Source: Paracoccaceae bacterium (lineage in GTDB: Bacteria > Pseudomonadota > Alphaproteobacteria > Rhodobacterales > Rhodobacteraceae). Taken from it: a stretch of DNA of 15,715 nucleotides. Under the pieces are notes generated by a model. The model was given only the letters and a program-made list of their open reading frames with translations. It did no database searches and was not told where the DNA came from. The translations under genes and the position numbers were made by a program. The stretch covers positions 1 through 15,715 of the forward strand of contig SKMI01000331.1 of assembly GCA_007121115.1 (NCBI GenBank). The letters are read 5' to 3'. This document shows positions 7,076 through 15,683 of the stretch, piece after piece (positions within the stretch are counted from its first letter, which is position 1; the number at the start of each line of letters is the position of its first letter).

Positions 7076-8070
7076 CAACCTCCCCCAAGACCGCCCCCAA
7101 GGACATCCGAGATACCGACAACGGATGGGCCGATCAGGATGATCAGCAGCGGCGGAACCGTGAACATCATAGTGCCCAAGGTCAGCTTGGTAGGCAAGAC
7201 GTTGGCCTTCTCTTCGGCGCGCATCACGCGCTTGTCACGCATGTCATCGGCAAAGACGCGCAGCGCATCACCAATCGAGGTGCCGAAGGTCGCCGACTGG
7301 ATCATCACGGTGACGAAGCTGTCAATGTCGCGGACGCCACAACGCCGGCCCATGTCGCGCAGCACCTCGGCGCGGTCCTTGCCGGCGCGGATCTCGTAGC
7401 TGACGGTTTCCAGCTCCTCACCCAGCGCCGGATAGCCGCGATGGATTTCCTTGCCCACGCGCTGGATCGCCTGGTCCAGTGACTGTCCGGCCTCCACGCA
7501 GATCAGGAGCATGTCGAGCGAATCCGGGAAGCCCAGGATGATTTCTTCCTGACGGGCGGAGCGGCGGTTCTCGACCCACATGCGCGGGCCGTAATATCCC
7601 AGAAGCGTGGGCCCGAGCACGGTGGCGGCCATCTTGATCGGGCTTTCCTGATCCGGATCGACCACGAGGAAGGCCACCGCGAGCCCCGCCAGCAGCATGA
7701 CCACCGACAGGATGAACTGCATCGCGGCCAGGTCGCGCACGGCAGTCTTGCTGTAATACCCTGCCTGGATCATCTTCAGCCGGGCGTCGGACATTTCCTT
7801 TTCGTCCGTCGGCTCCAGGAAGGCCGCGTACTTTTCCAGCTTCTTGCTGTGGCGCGACGTTGTTTCACGGCGCATGGACTGGCCCTGCGCGGTGTTGCCC
7901 GGCTTCTTGCTCTCGGCTTCCTCGCGCAGGCGGTCGAGCGGATCGCGCCGCTGGGTGGGCATCAGCGCCAGCGTCAGCACGATCAGCGACACCCCCAGAA
8001 CCCCCATGGCGATCAGGGGGCCAACCGGGCCAAGCTGGTCCTGGATCGCGGCGATCAGGTTATCGAACAT
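7075..8070 (-). CDS. tadC: Tad pilus inner-membrane platform protein TadC (CpaH)
   Basis: TadC belongs to the GspF/T2SSF superfamily and with TadB forms the inner-membrane platform on which the TadA ATPase works. The 331 residues contain an N-terminal membrane helix (~16-37), a cytoplasmic linker rich in charged residues (40-110), two helices (~115-137 and 146-162), the T2SSF domain (FPDSLDMLLICVEAGQSLDQ at 181-200 is the signature start), and a C-terminal helix (~300-320). It starts 17 bp after tadB and has AAAGGGA upstream of its ATG. It overlaps the next gene by one base. The glycine-rich end (GGGLGGG) is unremarkable. Confidence 0.94.
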   Translation of the reverse strand: MFDNLIAAIQDQLGPVGPLIAMGVLGVSLIVLTLALMPTQRRDPLDRLREEAESKKPGNTAQGQSMRRETTSRHSKKLEKYAAFLEPTDEKEMSDARLKMIQAGYYSKTAVRDLAAMQFILSVVMLLAGLAVAFLVVDPDQESPIKMAATVLGPTLLGYYGPRMWVENRRSARQEEIILGFPDSLDMLLICVEAGQSLDQAIQRVGKEIHRGYPALGEELETVSYEIRAGKDRAEVLRDMGRRCGVRDIDSFVTVMIQSATFGTSIGDALRVFADDMRDKRVMRAEEKANVLPTKLTLGTMMFTVPPLLIILIGPSVVGISDVLGGGLGGG

Positions 8071-8087
8071 GACGGAGTCCCTTTCGC

Positions 8088-9056
8088 TCAGACCTTGATG
8101 TCAATCATCTTGCGCATGTAGAGGATGTTCACCACGAGGAAGGCGAAGACGACCAGCGCCACCGGAATGAACATCGCGTGCTCCTTCACATCGTCGTAGT
8201 AGTCCGGCTTGATCAGCGTGATCATGATCATGGCGACGATGGGAAAGCCGGACAGGAACATGCCGGACCACTTCGCCTCGGCGGTGATGGCGCGGACCTT
8301 GCGGAACAGCTTGAAGCGGGCGCGGACCACCTTGCACAGCCCTTCGAGGATTTCGGCCAGGTTGCCCCCGGATTTCATCTGGATCGCGACGGCCACCGAC
8401 AGGAAGCGCAGGTCCTGCATGTCCACCCGCTCGGCGAATTCGGCCAGCGCCTCGGACACATCGCGGCCATAGGCGGCCTCGTCCGAGATCATGCCGAATT
8501 CGGTGCCCAGCGGATCGGGGATTTCCTTGGCCGCGTTGCCCAGCGCCGAGGCGAACGGGTGCCCCACACGCAGGCTGCGCACGATCAGTTCGATCGCGTC
8601 GGGCAGTTGTTCCTCGATCATGGTAAGGCGCTTCTTGGCCTTGTGCGCGACCCAGAAATACACGCCGCCGACCCCGAAGGAGACGGAGAGCAACGCGGCC
8701 ACCGCCGGCTCGCCATCGGTCATGGCGCTGAGGGCGGCAAAGGCGAAGCCGCTGAGCGCGACCATCAGCAGCACGAGGATTCGCGGCGAGAACGCGATAT
8801 TCGCCTTGCGCGCCTTCTCGGCCAGCAACCCGTAGAGCGGGATGCCGTTGCTGGCCATGTGCTGGTTGAGTTCCTTGCGCAACTGCTCCAGCACGTCGTT
8901 GCGTGATTTGCCCTTTTCGATCATCTCCAGCCGGCGGTTCATGCGCCCGCCAAGCTGGATCGACTTGCCAAAGGCCAGCAGGTAGATGCCTTCGACCATC
9001 AGCAGCACGGCGCCGAAGATCGCAAGGTAGATCAGGGGGTTGATCGAAAATTCCAT
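8088..9056 (-). CDS. tadB: Tad pilus inner-membrane platform protein TadB (CpaG)
   Basis: TadB is the partner of TadC in the GspF-like inner-membrane platform. The protein has 322 residues. Predicted membrane helices lie near 8-28, 92-112, 117-137, 266-284 and 295-314. The T2SSF signature begins at QLPDAIELIVRSLRVGHPFA (150-169), and the typical QMKSGGNLAEILEGL follows at 226-240. It lies six bp after the tadA stop and 17 bp before tadC, a normal order for the family. The charged linker at 36-90 is presumably cytoplasmic. Nothing is missing. Confidence 0.95.
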   Translation of the reverse strand: MEFSINPLIYLAIFGAVLLMVEGIYLLAFGKSIQLGGRMNRRLEMIEKGKSRNDVLEQLRKELNQHMASNGIPLYGLLAEKARKANIAFSPRILVLLMVALSGFAFAALSAMTDGEPAVAALLSVSFGVGGVYFWVAHKAKKRLTMIEEQLPDAIELIVRSLRVGHPFASALGNAAKEIPDPLGTEFGMISDEAAYGRDVSEALAEFAERVDMQDLRFLSVAVAIQMKSGGNLAEILEGLCKVVRARFKLFRKVRAITAEAKWSGMFLSGFPIVAMIMITLIKPDYYDDVKEHAMFIPVALVVFAFLVVNILYMRKMIDIKV

Positions 9057-9062
9057 GGCGGT

Positions 9063-10508
<1,446 letters not shown>

Positions 10509-10523
10509 GGGTGGTTATCTCCC

Positions 10524-11759
10524 TCAGTCGGCACCGGCGGCGGCTGATGCCTCGATATCGTGCAGCGATTCGGCCAGCTTGCGGATTTCCCTGAGCAGCG
10601 GGTTCTTGGCGGCGAACTCGGCCAGCGGCAGGCCGTGGTCATTGGCTTCGCGCACCTGCGTGCCGCCATCGGGCAGGTTCACCCCGAAGGAGATCCCCAG
10701 GCTTTCGGCCATGCGCTTTGCGCGTGACTTGCCCGACAGGTCGGTGAACTTGGGCGCGCGCGACAGCGCATAGCGCAGCTTCTCCACCGGCAGGTCATCG
10801 GCCTTGAGCGCGCGGATCAGGCGCAGCGCGTTCTGGGCCGAACGCATGTCCAGATCCAGCAGCGTGAAATAGATGGTCGACGCACTCATCACCGTTTCGG
10901 TCCACTGCACGATGCTGCGCGGCATGTCGACGATGACGAAATCGAAGTTGCTGCGCGCCATGTTCAGCACGCGCCCGATTTCATCGGGGCCCAGCAGGTC
11001 GAGCGGCAGCATGTCCGAGGGCGCCGTCAGCACCGACAAGCGGTCATTCACCTTCTGCAGCGTCTGCTGAAAGGCATCGCGGTCCATCGACGCGGTGTTG
11101 GACAGCAACTCATAGACCCGTTCGGTGCGCGCGATGTCCAGATAGGTCGAAACCGACCCGCCCTGCAGATCGAAATCGAGGATGCAGACCTTCAGCTCCG
11201 ACGATTCGGTCAACTTCGAGAGTTCCCAGCCAAGGTTGACCGCCAGTGTCGTGGCGCCCACCCCGCCAGCCAGCGCCTGGATGCCAAGCACCGCACCCTG
11301 CTTGCCGCCTCTGCCGGCGGTCGCCTCGGGGGGCTGCGCGATCTCCGGGGGCGGGGCCTGCAGGCGCTCGATCGCCTCGTGCAGGGCGCCTTCGGGCAAT
11401 GGATAGGGCACGAAGTCATCGGCCCCGAGGCGCAGCAACTGATGCAGCAGGATCGGCGACAACGCCTCGGCGATCAGAAGCACGCGGATATTCATCTCGC
11501 ACGCGCGATGGATCAGTGCCTTGATCTGCGACAGGTTCGACTCATCGGCGTCATCAAGCGCGATGGCCAGCATCTCCAGAACCTCGGCCGCGGGCTGTTC
11601 AAGGTATTGCAGCGCCTGACTGAAGTTCAGATCGCCCCAGCCTTCGCCGTATTCGGTTTCCATGTCCTCGATCAGCAGATCGAAGTTCTGAACATCGCGC
11701 GAAACCGTGCAGGCACGGACCTGCGCTTCTTCCTGAATTACTGCTGCTGCACCCGACAT
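10524..11759 (-). CDS. cpaE: Pilus localisation/assembly protein CpaE (TadZ), ParA/MinD-like
   Basis: CpaE/TadZ proteins place the Tad machine, typically at a pole, and belong to the ParA/MinD superfamily. This one has 411 residues. Residues ~15-135 form a response-regulator-like domain without a canonical phosphorylation site (LLIAEALSPILLHQLLRLGA at 94-113). A ParA-like domain follows. Its P-loop is AGGVGATT at 164-171, where both lysines of the usual KGGxGKTT are replaced by alanine. The A' region is ILDFDLQGGS at 193-202 and the Walker B-like region is FVIVDMP at 274-280. Weak or absent ATP hydrolysis is therefore likely (inference); atypical Walker A motifs are known in TadZ. I chose ATG 11759 because GGAGAG lies seven bases upstream; GTG 11774 would add five residues. 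A 368-bp non-coding gap precedes it. Confidence 0.92.
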   Translation of the reverse strand: MSGAAAVIQEEAQVRACTVSRDVQNFDLLIEDMETEYGEGWGDLNFSQALQYLEQPAAEVLEMLAIALDDADESNLSQIKALIHRACEMNIRVLLIAEALSPILLHQLLRLGADDFVPYPLPEGALHEAIERLQAPPPEIAQPPEATAGRGGKQGAVLGIQALAGGVGATTLAVNLGWELSKLTESSELKVCILDFDLQGGSVSTYLDIARTERVYELLSNTASMDRDAFQQTLQKVNDRLSVLTAPSDMLPLDLLGPDEIGRVLNMARSNFDFVIVDMPRSIVQWTETVMSASTIYFTLLDLDMRSAQNALRLIRALKADDLPVEKLRYALSRAPKFTDLSGKSRAKRMAESLGISFGVNLPDGGTQVREANDHGLPLAEFAAKNPLLREIRKLAESLHDIEASAAAGAD

Positions 11760-11766
11760 AATCAAT

Positions 11767-11772
11767 CTCTCC
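11767..11772 (-). promoter_or_regulatory. Ribosome-binding site deciding the cpaE start
   Basis: The minus strand has GGAGAG seven bases before ATG 11759. The alternative GTG at 11774 overlaps this site, which makes the ATG the better start. Confidence 0.65.
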
Positions 11773-11812
11773 ACTCAGACCCCGCGCGGGAATTCGCACT
11801 GAGCACCAGGCC

Positions 11813-11848
11813 CCTGCGCACACCGTCCGGGACGGTGACGGGCGCAGG
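11813..11848 (-). repeat. Nested stem-loop in the probable cpaE leader
   Basis: An outer 7-bp stem, CCTGCGC (11813-11819) with GCGCAGG (11842-11848), encloses an inner 7-bp stem, CACCGTC (11821-11827) with GACGGTG (11831-11837) and a three-base loop. A 1x4 internal loop separates the two. It lies 54 bases upstream of the cpaE ATG. No T-run follows on the minus strand, so a leader structure or attenuating hairpin is likelier than a standard terminator. Confidence 0.5.
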
Positions 11849-12127
11849 TGCCGCCAAGACGCAAGTTCACTCGAAATCTTGTCGACATTTGGGCCGAAAA
11901 GTTCCGATTCTTCGGCGGTTTGCGCCAGGCGGCACGCAGGGAGACGCGTTCCGCCGAATGGCGCGCGCTGCGGGTCCGCGCGCAAGCGCCCAAGCCCCGT
12001 CAGGAGGCCCCGACCGCCGCGCGACACCCCTGCCACGCCCCCCAGAAGCGTGCCTTCGCGCGCCCGGACAGGCGCCCGCGCGGTGACCCCGCGCGTCGCA
12101 ATCTGACAGGGAAAAGCTAACGGAAGC

Positions 12128-12754
12128 TCAATCCGGCGAAACGATCTGCCCGTGAATACGGGTCGCGCTTCCGACATATTCGCGGTGCACGATCTCGGCA
12201 TACCGGCCATTCATCACCGTGGGATGGCGCCGGACGAATCCGGTGACCTGGGTCACGGTGCGGCGGTTTGCACGCTCGGGGCCGGGGGTCTGCACCACCG
12301 GCTGCGTGCGCCCGCGCGAGACCACGCCTTCGACACGGCGGCGACTGACGCCGTTCTGCGCCAGGAATTGCACCACCGCCTCGGCCCGGCGCCGCCCCAG
12401 CCGGTTGTTGTAGGCATCGCTGCCCACCAGATCGGTGTGGCCATAGACGCGGAAGCGGACCTCGGGGAACTGGTTGATCCAGTGGGCCTGTCGACGGAGG
12501 ATGGCGCGGGCCTCGGCATCAAGTTGCGCGCTGTCGAAGGCGAAATTCACCCTGTCCGGCACTTCGCGGGCGAACCGTTCCTGCAGCACGCGTGTTGCAT
12601 CGATCTGCCCGGTCTGGACCAGGTGATTGTTCATCGAAGGATTGCCGAAGCCGCCTTCGTCCACTTCGCGACCGGCCTCGAACTCCGGTCCGACGCAAGC
12701 CGAAAGCGCGGCCATCGAGGCCCCGGAAAGAAAAAAGCGGCGTGATATCGACAT
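12128..12754 (-). CDS. OmpA-family peptidoglycan-binding lipoprotein of the Tad locus
   Basis: This is a 208-residue protein with an OmpA-like C-terminal domain, which anchors envelope machines to peptidoglycan. The N-terminus MSISRRFFLSGASMAALSAC combines a twin-arginine-like motif (SRRFFLSG) with a lipobox ending at C20, so it is probably a lipoprotein and perhaps Tat-exported. The OmpA signature is at 69-130: VNFAFDSAQLD, then YGHTDLVGSDAYNNRLGRRR. D108 and R123, 15 apart, fit the diaminopimelate-binding pair. It sits between the secretin gene and cpaE, where cpaD stands in Caulobacter, so it may help place or stabilise the secretin (inference). ATG 12754 has GAGG six bases upstream; GTG 12760 would add two residues. 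The C-terminal ~45 residues beyond the OmpA core are not recognised. Confidence 0.87.
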   Translation of the reverse strand: MSISRRFFLSGASMAALSACVGPEFEAGREVDEGGFGNPSMNNHLVQTGQIDATRVLQERFAREVPDRVNFAFDSAQLDAEARAILRRQAHWINQFPEVRFRVYGHTDLVGSDAYNNRLGRRRAEAVVQFLAQNGVSRRRVEGVVSRGRTQPVVQTPGPERANRRTVTQVTGFVRRHPTVMNGRYAEIVHREYVGSATRIHGQIVSPD

Positions 12755-12818
12755 GGTCACCCTCGTTGCACTGGAAGGCCCGGGTCGGCCAGGAATGGCG
12801 GCACCCGCCGGTTGCGAA

Positions 12819-14222
12819 TCAATCCATCACGTAGCCATAGGGGCTGGCGAAATCCTGGCGCGCCACCTCGGAGGCCGCGCCGCCGCCAACGCTCGCAGCG
12901 ACATTGCCGCGCAGGAACAGATCGGCCTCGCTGGGCGGACGCACCCGGTCGGTGGGCAGCATGAGCGCTTCCCCACGCGTCGGCGTGACCAGATGGGCGG
13001 TGATGATGATCACCAACTCGGTCTGTTCGCGCTGATAGCGCGAGCTGCGGAACAGCGCGCCCAGGATCGGAATGTCGCCCAGCCACGGCACCTGCTCGGA
13101 TGACGCGCGGAAATCGTCTTCCAGCAATCCGGCGATGGCAAAGCTCTCGCCGTCGCGCATTTCCACGGTGGTCTGCGTCTCGCGGCGGCGGAAGGCCTGC
13201 ACCGGCACGCCAGCCTGCGTGACCGAGGCCGCATCGTCGATACTGCTGACCGCGGCCTGAAGCTCCAGATTGATGACGTTGTTGTCCAGCACGCGCGGCG
13301 TGAATTCCAGTTCCACACCAAAGGGTTTGTAGTCGATGGACACGCGGCCGTCTTCATCCCGCACGGGGATGGGGAATTCACCACCGGCCAGGAAACTGGC
13401 CTGCTGGCCGGACAGCGCGGTCAGGTTGGGTTCGGCAAGGGTGCGCGCCATCCCCTGGGTTTCCAGCGCCTCCAGCAGCACCTGCGCGGCGAAACCGCCG
13501 CCCCCGAAGCGGGCACCCAGCGCGCCCTGACGCGGGGTGTTCGAGGTGAAGCCTTCGCCCGAAAGCGCGGCCGACGCGGCGGCACCGTCCGAGAAGACGC
13601 CGGTTCCCACGGTTGCGCGGCTGCCGGCCGCCACCATGCTGACGCCCAGGTTCTTGCCCACGTCGCGCTGCATTTCGGAAAAGCGCACCTTGAGCATGAC
13701 CTGCTGCGTGCCGCCCACCGACATCAGGTTGGACACCCGCTCGGGCGCGTAGCGCTGCGCGAGTTGCAGCGCCGCGTCCATCTTGGTGATGGAGGACACC
13801 AGCCCCGACAGCACGATGCCGTCATTGGCGGTGCGCACCTCGATCTGCTCATTCGGCAGAATCTGGCGCAGGCGCTCGCGGAATTCGGTTACGTCGGGAG
13901 TGACACGCACCTCGACGTTCGAGATCAGCCGCCCCTCGCTGTCGAGGATCGTCAGCGTGGTCCGCCCCGGCGTCTTGCCCAGCACATAGATCGACCGGTC
14001 CGACAGGGTGGAGATATCGGCGATGCCGGGATTGGCGATCGACAGTTCGGCGAACGGCGTGTCACTTTCGACAACGACCGCGCGGTTCATGGGGACATTG
14101 AGCGACGACGACGCCTGCGCGTTGAGAATACGCAGCACCTCGGCCTGTGCCTGAACGGGAACCTGCACGAGAAGGGCGCCGCCGATCATGGCCGCCGCCG
14201 CCAGAAATTTTCTAATCTGCAT
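12819..14222 (-). CDS. cpaC: Tad pilus secretin CpaC (RcpA)
   Basis: This is the outer-membrane secretin through which the Flp pilus exits. The 467 residues start with a Sec signal peptide (cleavage probably after VQAQA, near residue 27). A pilus-specific N-terminal domain follows (~28-108), then a BON-like segment (~110-168) and the secretin domain (~175-412). Signatures are RTLAEPNLTALSGQQASFLA at 260-279 and VPWLGDIPILGALF at 378-391, the latter followed by the amphipathic TELVIIITAHLV at 401-412. A Gly/Ala/Ser-rich insert at ~197-247 is probably a loop of the gate region. The ATG at 14222 lies after a purine-rich AGAGGCAGGG. The next gene starts 64 bp downstream. The 242-bp upstream gap suggests its own promoter. 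Confidence 0.95.
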   Translation of the reverse strand: MQIRKFLAAAAMIGGALLVQVPVQAQAEVLRILNAQASSSLNVPMNRAVVVESDTPFAELSIANPGIADISTLSDRSIYVLGKTPGRTTLTILDSEGRLISNVEVRVTPDVTEFRERLRQILPNEQIEVRTANDGIVLSGLVSSITKMDAALQLAQRYAPERVSNLMSVGGTQQVMLKVRFSEMQRDVGKNLGVSMVAAGSRATVGTGVFSDGAAASAALSGEGFTSNTPRQGALGARFGGGGFAAQVLLEALETQGMARTLAEPNLTALSGQQASFLAGGEFPIPVRDEDGRVSIDYKPFGVELEFTPRVLDNNVINLELQAAVSSIDDAASVTQAGVPVQAFRRRETQTTVEMRDGESFAIAGLLEDDFRASSEQVPWLGDIPILGALFRSSRYQREQTELVIIITAHLVTPTRGEALMLPTDRVRPPSEADLFLRGNVAASVGGGAASEVARQDFASPYGYVMD

Positions 14223-14430
14223 GTGACCCTGCCTCTGGTGATCACGACATCGGTGACGGGTCTGAACTGCCCGCTTGAGATGATTGTGCGCGATTTCGGA
14301 TTTTTTTTCAATCGTCAGTTGGTTGTGCTGCGTTCTTCGTGTGGAAAAAGGGCAAGCCCCCTAAATGCTGACAGTTTTCGCACACCCTTCCACCTGATCT
14401 GGTGTTGGGACTGCGGCGAATATGCAACGC

Positions 14431-14452
14431 CCGGCGCGCAGACACGCGCCGG
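14431..14452 (-). terminator. Stem-loop after cpaB, possible weak terminator
   Basis: A perfect 8-bp stem (CCGGCGCG at 14431-14438, CGCGCCGG at 14445-14452) with a six-base loop begins 12 bases past the cpaB stop. No T-run follows directly on the minus strand. A second small GC element ending in TTTTT is at about 14343-14361 (minus strand GGGGGCTTGCCCTTTTT), but its stem is only three or four pairs. Partial termination or mRNA 3'-end protection is a reasonable reading. Confidence 0.45.
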
Positions 14453-14464
14453 ACGGAGCGATGC

Positions 14465-15292
14465 TCAGTTGGTGCAGGGGATTTCGATCTTCACCAGTTC
14501 ACCACCGCGGCGGGTGCGGACGTGGCACTCTTCGGGGGCTTCGACCGTCTCGGCCTGCTGCTCCTCGATCCCCAGGAGACGGCGCTGGTCGATCTCGACA
14601 AACTCGGACGAGTCGTCGTCCAGCCCGACAAGCGCCAGCGACAACCGGCCGGTGCTCTGCGCCTGCGCCAGGGCGGCAACCTGCTGTGGGGTGGCCTCTA
14701 CCGTGACGTTGCGTGCCACGGCCACGGCATTGCGGCGGTCCATGTCCGCGCTCTGGTCCACGGCGACGAGCCGCAGTTGCGAATCGATCAGGCGCGTGAT
14801 CTCGCCATTGGCGGTGCGCCCGGTCCAGAACACATCGACAAAATCGCCCGGCCGCAGGAAACCCGAAACGCCGGTCGTGACATTGACCTGAATGGTGAAG
14901 GCGCGCATGCCGCGCGTCAGCTTGGCGCCAATCCCGGCATCAGCCCCCGGGGCGCTGACCTTGGCGGGAAAGATCGGCTCCCGCGCGTCCATGGCGCGCA
15001 GCGCCACCCGCGGGCGATCCGGGTCGGAAACCAGGTCTTCGATGCTGGTGAACGCATCTTCGGGGAGCGCAAAGACCGGCCACGGTGCCTCGACCAGCGC
15101 GTCGGCCTCGATCCGCTCGCCGTAGCGCAGATCCTGACGCGCCAGCACGATCTGGCCCATCTCCACGTTGTCGCGCGATTCTGCCTCGGTGAGGGCGCGT
15201 TGTAGCCCCGAGATGTAGTCCTGCGTCATGTAGACGGCGAAACCGGCCAGTCCGACACCAGCCACAAGTACAAGTCCAAACACTGCACGCAT
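14465..15292 (-). CDS. cpaB: Flp pilus assembly protein CpaB (RcpC)
   Basis: CpaB/RcpC is a periplasmic, inner-membrane-anchored component that connects to the secretin. The 275 residues have one N-terminal membrane helix (~3-22) that would leave the rest in the periplasm. An SAF domain lies at ~46-108 (GQIVLARQDLRYGERIEADA at 46-65). The RcpC signature follows: FTIQVNVTTGVSGFLRPGDF at 132-151, then VDVFWTGRT. Two cysteines near the C-terminus (C256, C273) could form a disulfide. The start at 15292 is preceded by AAGGACG. It is 187 bp downstream of the pilin gene, and a hairpin lies between them, so expression is probably lower than that of the pilin. Confidence 0.93.
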   Translation of the reverse strand: MRAVFGLVLVAGVGLAGFAVYMTQDYISGLQRALTEAESRDNVEMGQIVLARQDLRYGERIEADALVEAPWPVFALPEDAFTSIEDLVSDPDRPRVALRAMDAREPIFPAKVSAPGADAGIGAKLTRGMRAFTIQVNVTTGVSGFLRPGDFVDVFWTGRTANGEITRLIDSQLRLVAVDQSADMDRRNAVAVARNVTVEATPQQVAALAQAQSTGRLSLALVGLDDDSSEFVEIDQRRLLGIEEQQAETVEAPEECHVRTRRGGELVKIEIPCTN

Positions 15293-15326
15293 TTCTCACG
15301 TCCTTCTTACGATTGTCATGGGCTGT

Positions 15327-15339
15327 GGCCGAATCGGCC
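15327..15339. repeat. Small inverted repeat upstream of cpaB
   Basis: GGCCGA-A-TCGGCC forms a symmetric 13-base element 35 bases before the cpaB start. It could be an operator-like site or chance in GC-rich DNA. No clear promoter boxes were found in the 187-bp spacer. Confidence 0.25.
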
Positions 15340-15451
15340 TTCACCACCCGCCTGCCGTTGGATCATGGTGCAAGAATGGGGCATTTTCTGGGCTTGGATC
15401 GCCACCAACCGCATGTGGCTTCCCGTGTCCGAACGCGTCCTTCGCGCCGCC

Positions 15452-15481
15452 GACCCTGTCGGAGCGCAAGGCCGCAGGGTC
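15452..15481 (-). terminator. Hairpin overlapping the pilin stop codon
   Basis: GACCCTG (15452-15458) pairs exactly with CAGGGTC (15475-15481), and CGG (15460-15462) with CCG (15472-15474) extends the stem past a one-base bulge. On the minus strand the hairpin starts inside the TGA stop of the pilin gene. It has no T-run. It could protect the 3' end of the pilin mRNA or reduce read-through into cpaB. Confidence 0.45.
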
Positions 15482-15683
15482 ATTCGAAGTTCGGCGTTCC
15501 CAGGGTTTCGGCTGCAGTGGACAGGTTTTCACCCACCTGCTCGCCAATGTTGTCCTGGCCCGCCTTGATGTTGAACACAATGAATGCGCCCAGGAGCGCG
15601 ACGCTCGCCGTCAGGACCACCCAATCCACGGTCACGGCACCGGACTCGGATCTGGCGAAATGCTTCAGATGGGCACTGACCAT
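15480..15683 (-). CDS. Flp-type (class IVb) pilin-like protein
   Basis: This is a 67-residue small pilin. A 15-residue leader ending in Gly (charged residues K8, R11, E13) is followed by the hydrophobic helix AVTVDWVVLTASVALLGAFI at 16-35 and a short soluble tail. Cleavage by the prepilin peptidase would be after G15. Classical Flp pilins have Glu-Tyr at mature positions 5-6; here they are Asp20-Trp21, a conservative variant that I associate with Rhodobacteraceae Flp-like proteins (recollection, not checked). It leads the Tad gene cluster, the usual place of the major pilin, so it is probably the pilus subunit. A minor pilin or pseudopilin is the alternative. ATG 15683 is preceded by GAGG eight bases upstream. 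Only 32 bases before it are in the window, so its promoter is not seen. Confidence 0.85.
   Translation of the reverse strand: MVSAHLKHFARSESGAVTVDWVVLTASVALLGAFIVFNIKAGQDNIGEQVGENLSTAAETLGTPNFE

Larger units (their letters stand above)
11760..12127. other. 368-bp stretch without a convincing gene between ompA-like and cpaE
   Basis: Open frames exist on both strands, but their translations are Arg/Pro/Ala-rich with no recognisable domain, as expected from random GC-rich DNA. The stretch holds a nested stem-loop (11813-11848), a 10-bp palindrome CCCGCGCGGG at 11781-11790 close to the cpaE start, and an 8-bp inverted repeat TTCGGCGG (11911-11918) / CCGCCGAA (11951-11958). The segment around 11868-11912 is less GC-rich than its surroundings and is the likeliest place for a cpaE promoter, though I cannot name convincing -35/-10 boxes. 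A small RNA cannot be excluded. Confidence 0.55.

Noticed and set aside
11848..12120. A 90-codon plus-strand frame in the gap before cpaE
   Set aside because: It is extremely basic and Pro/Ala-rich, with no clear ribosome-binding site or domain. It is likely chance, though a small protein cannot be fully excluded.
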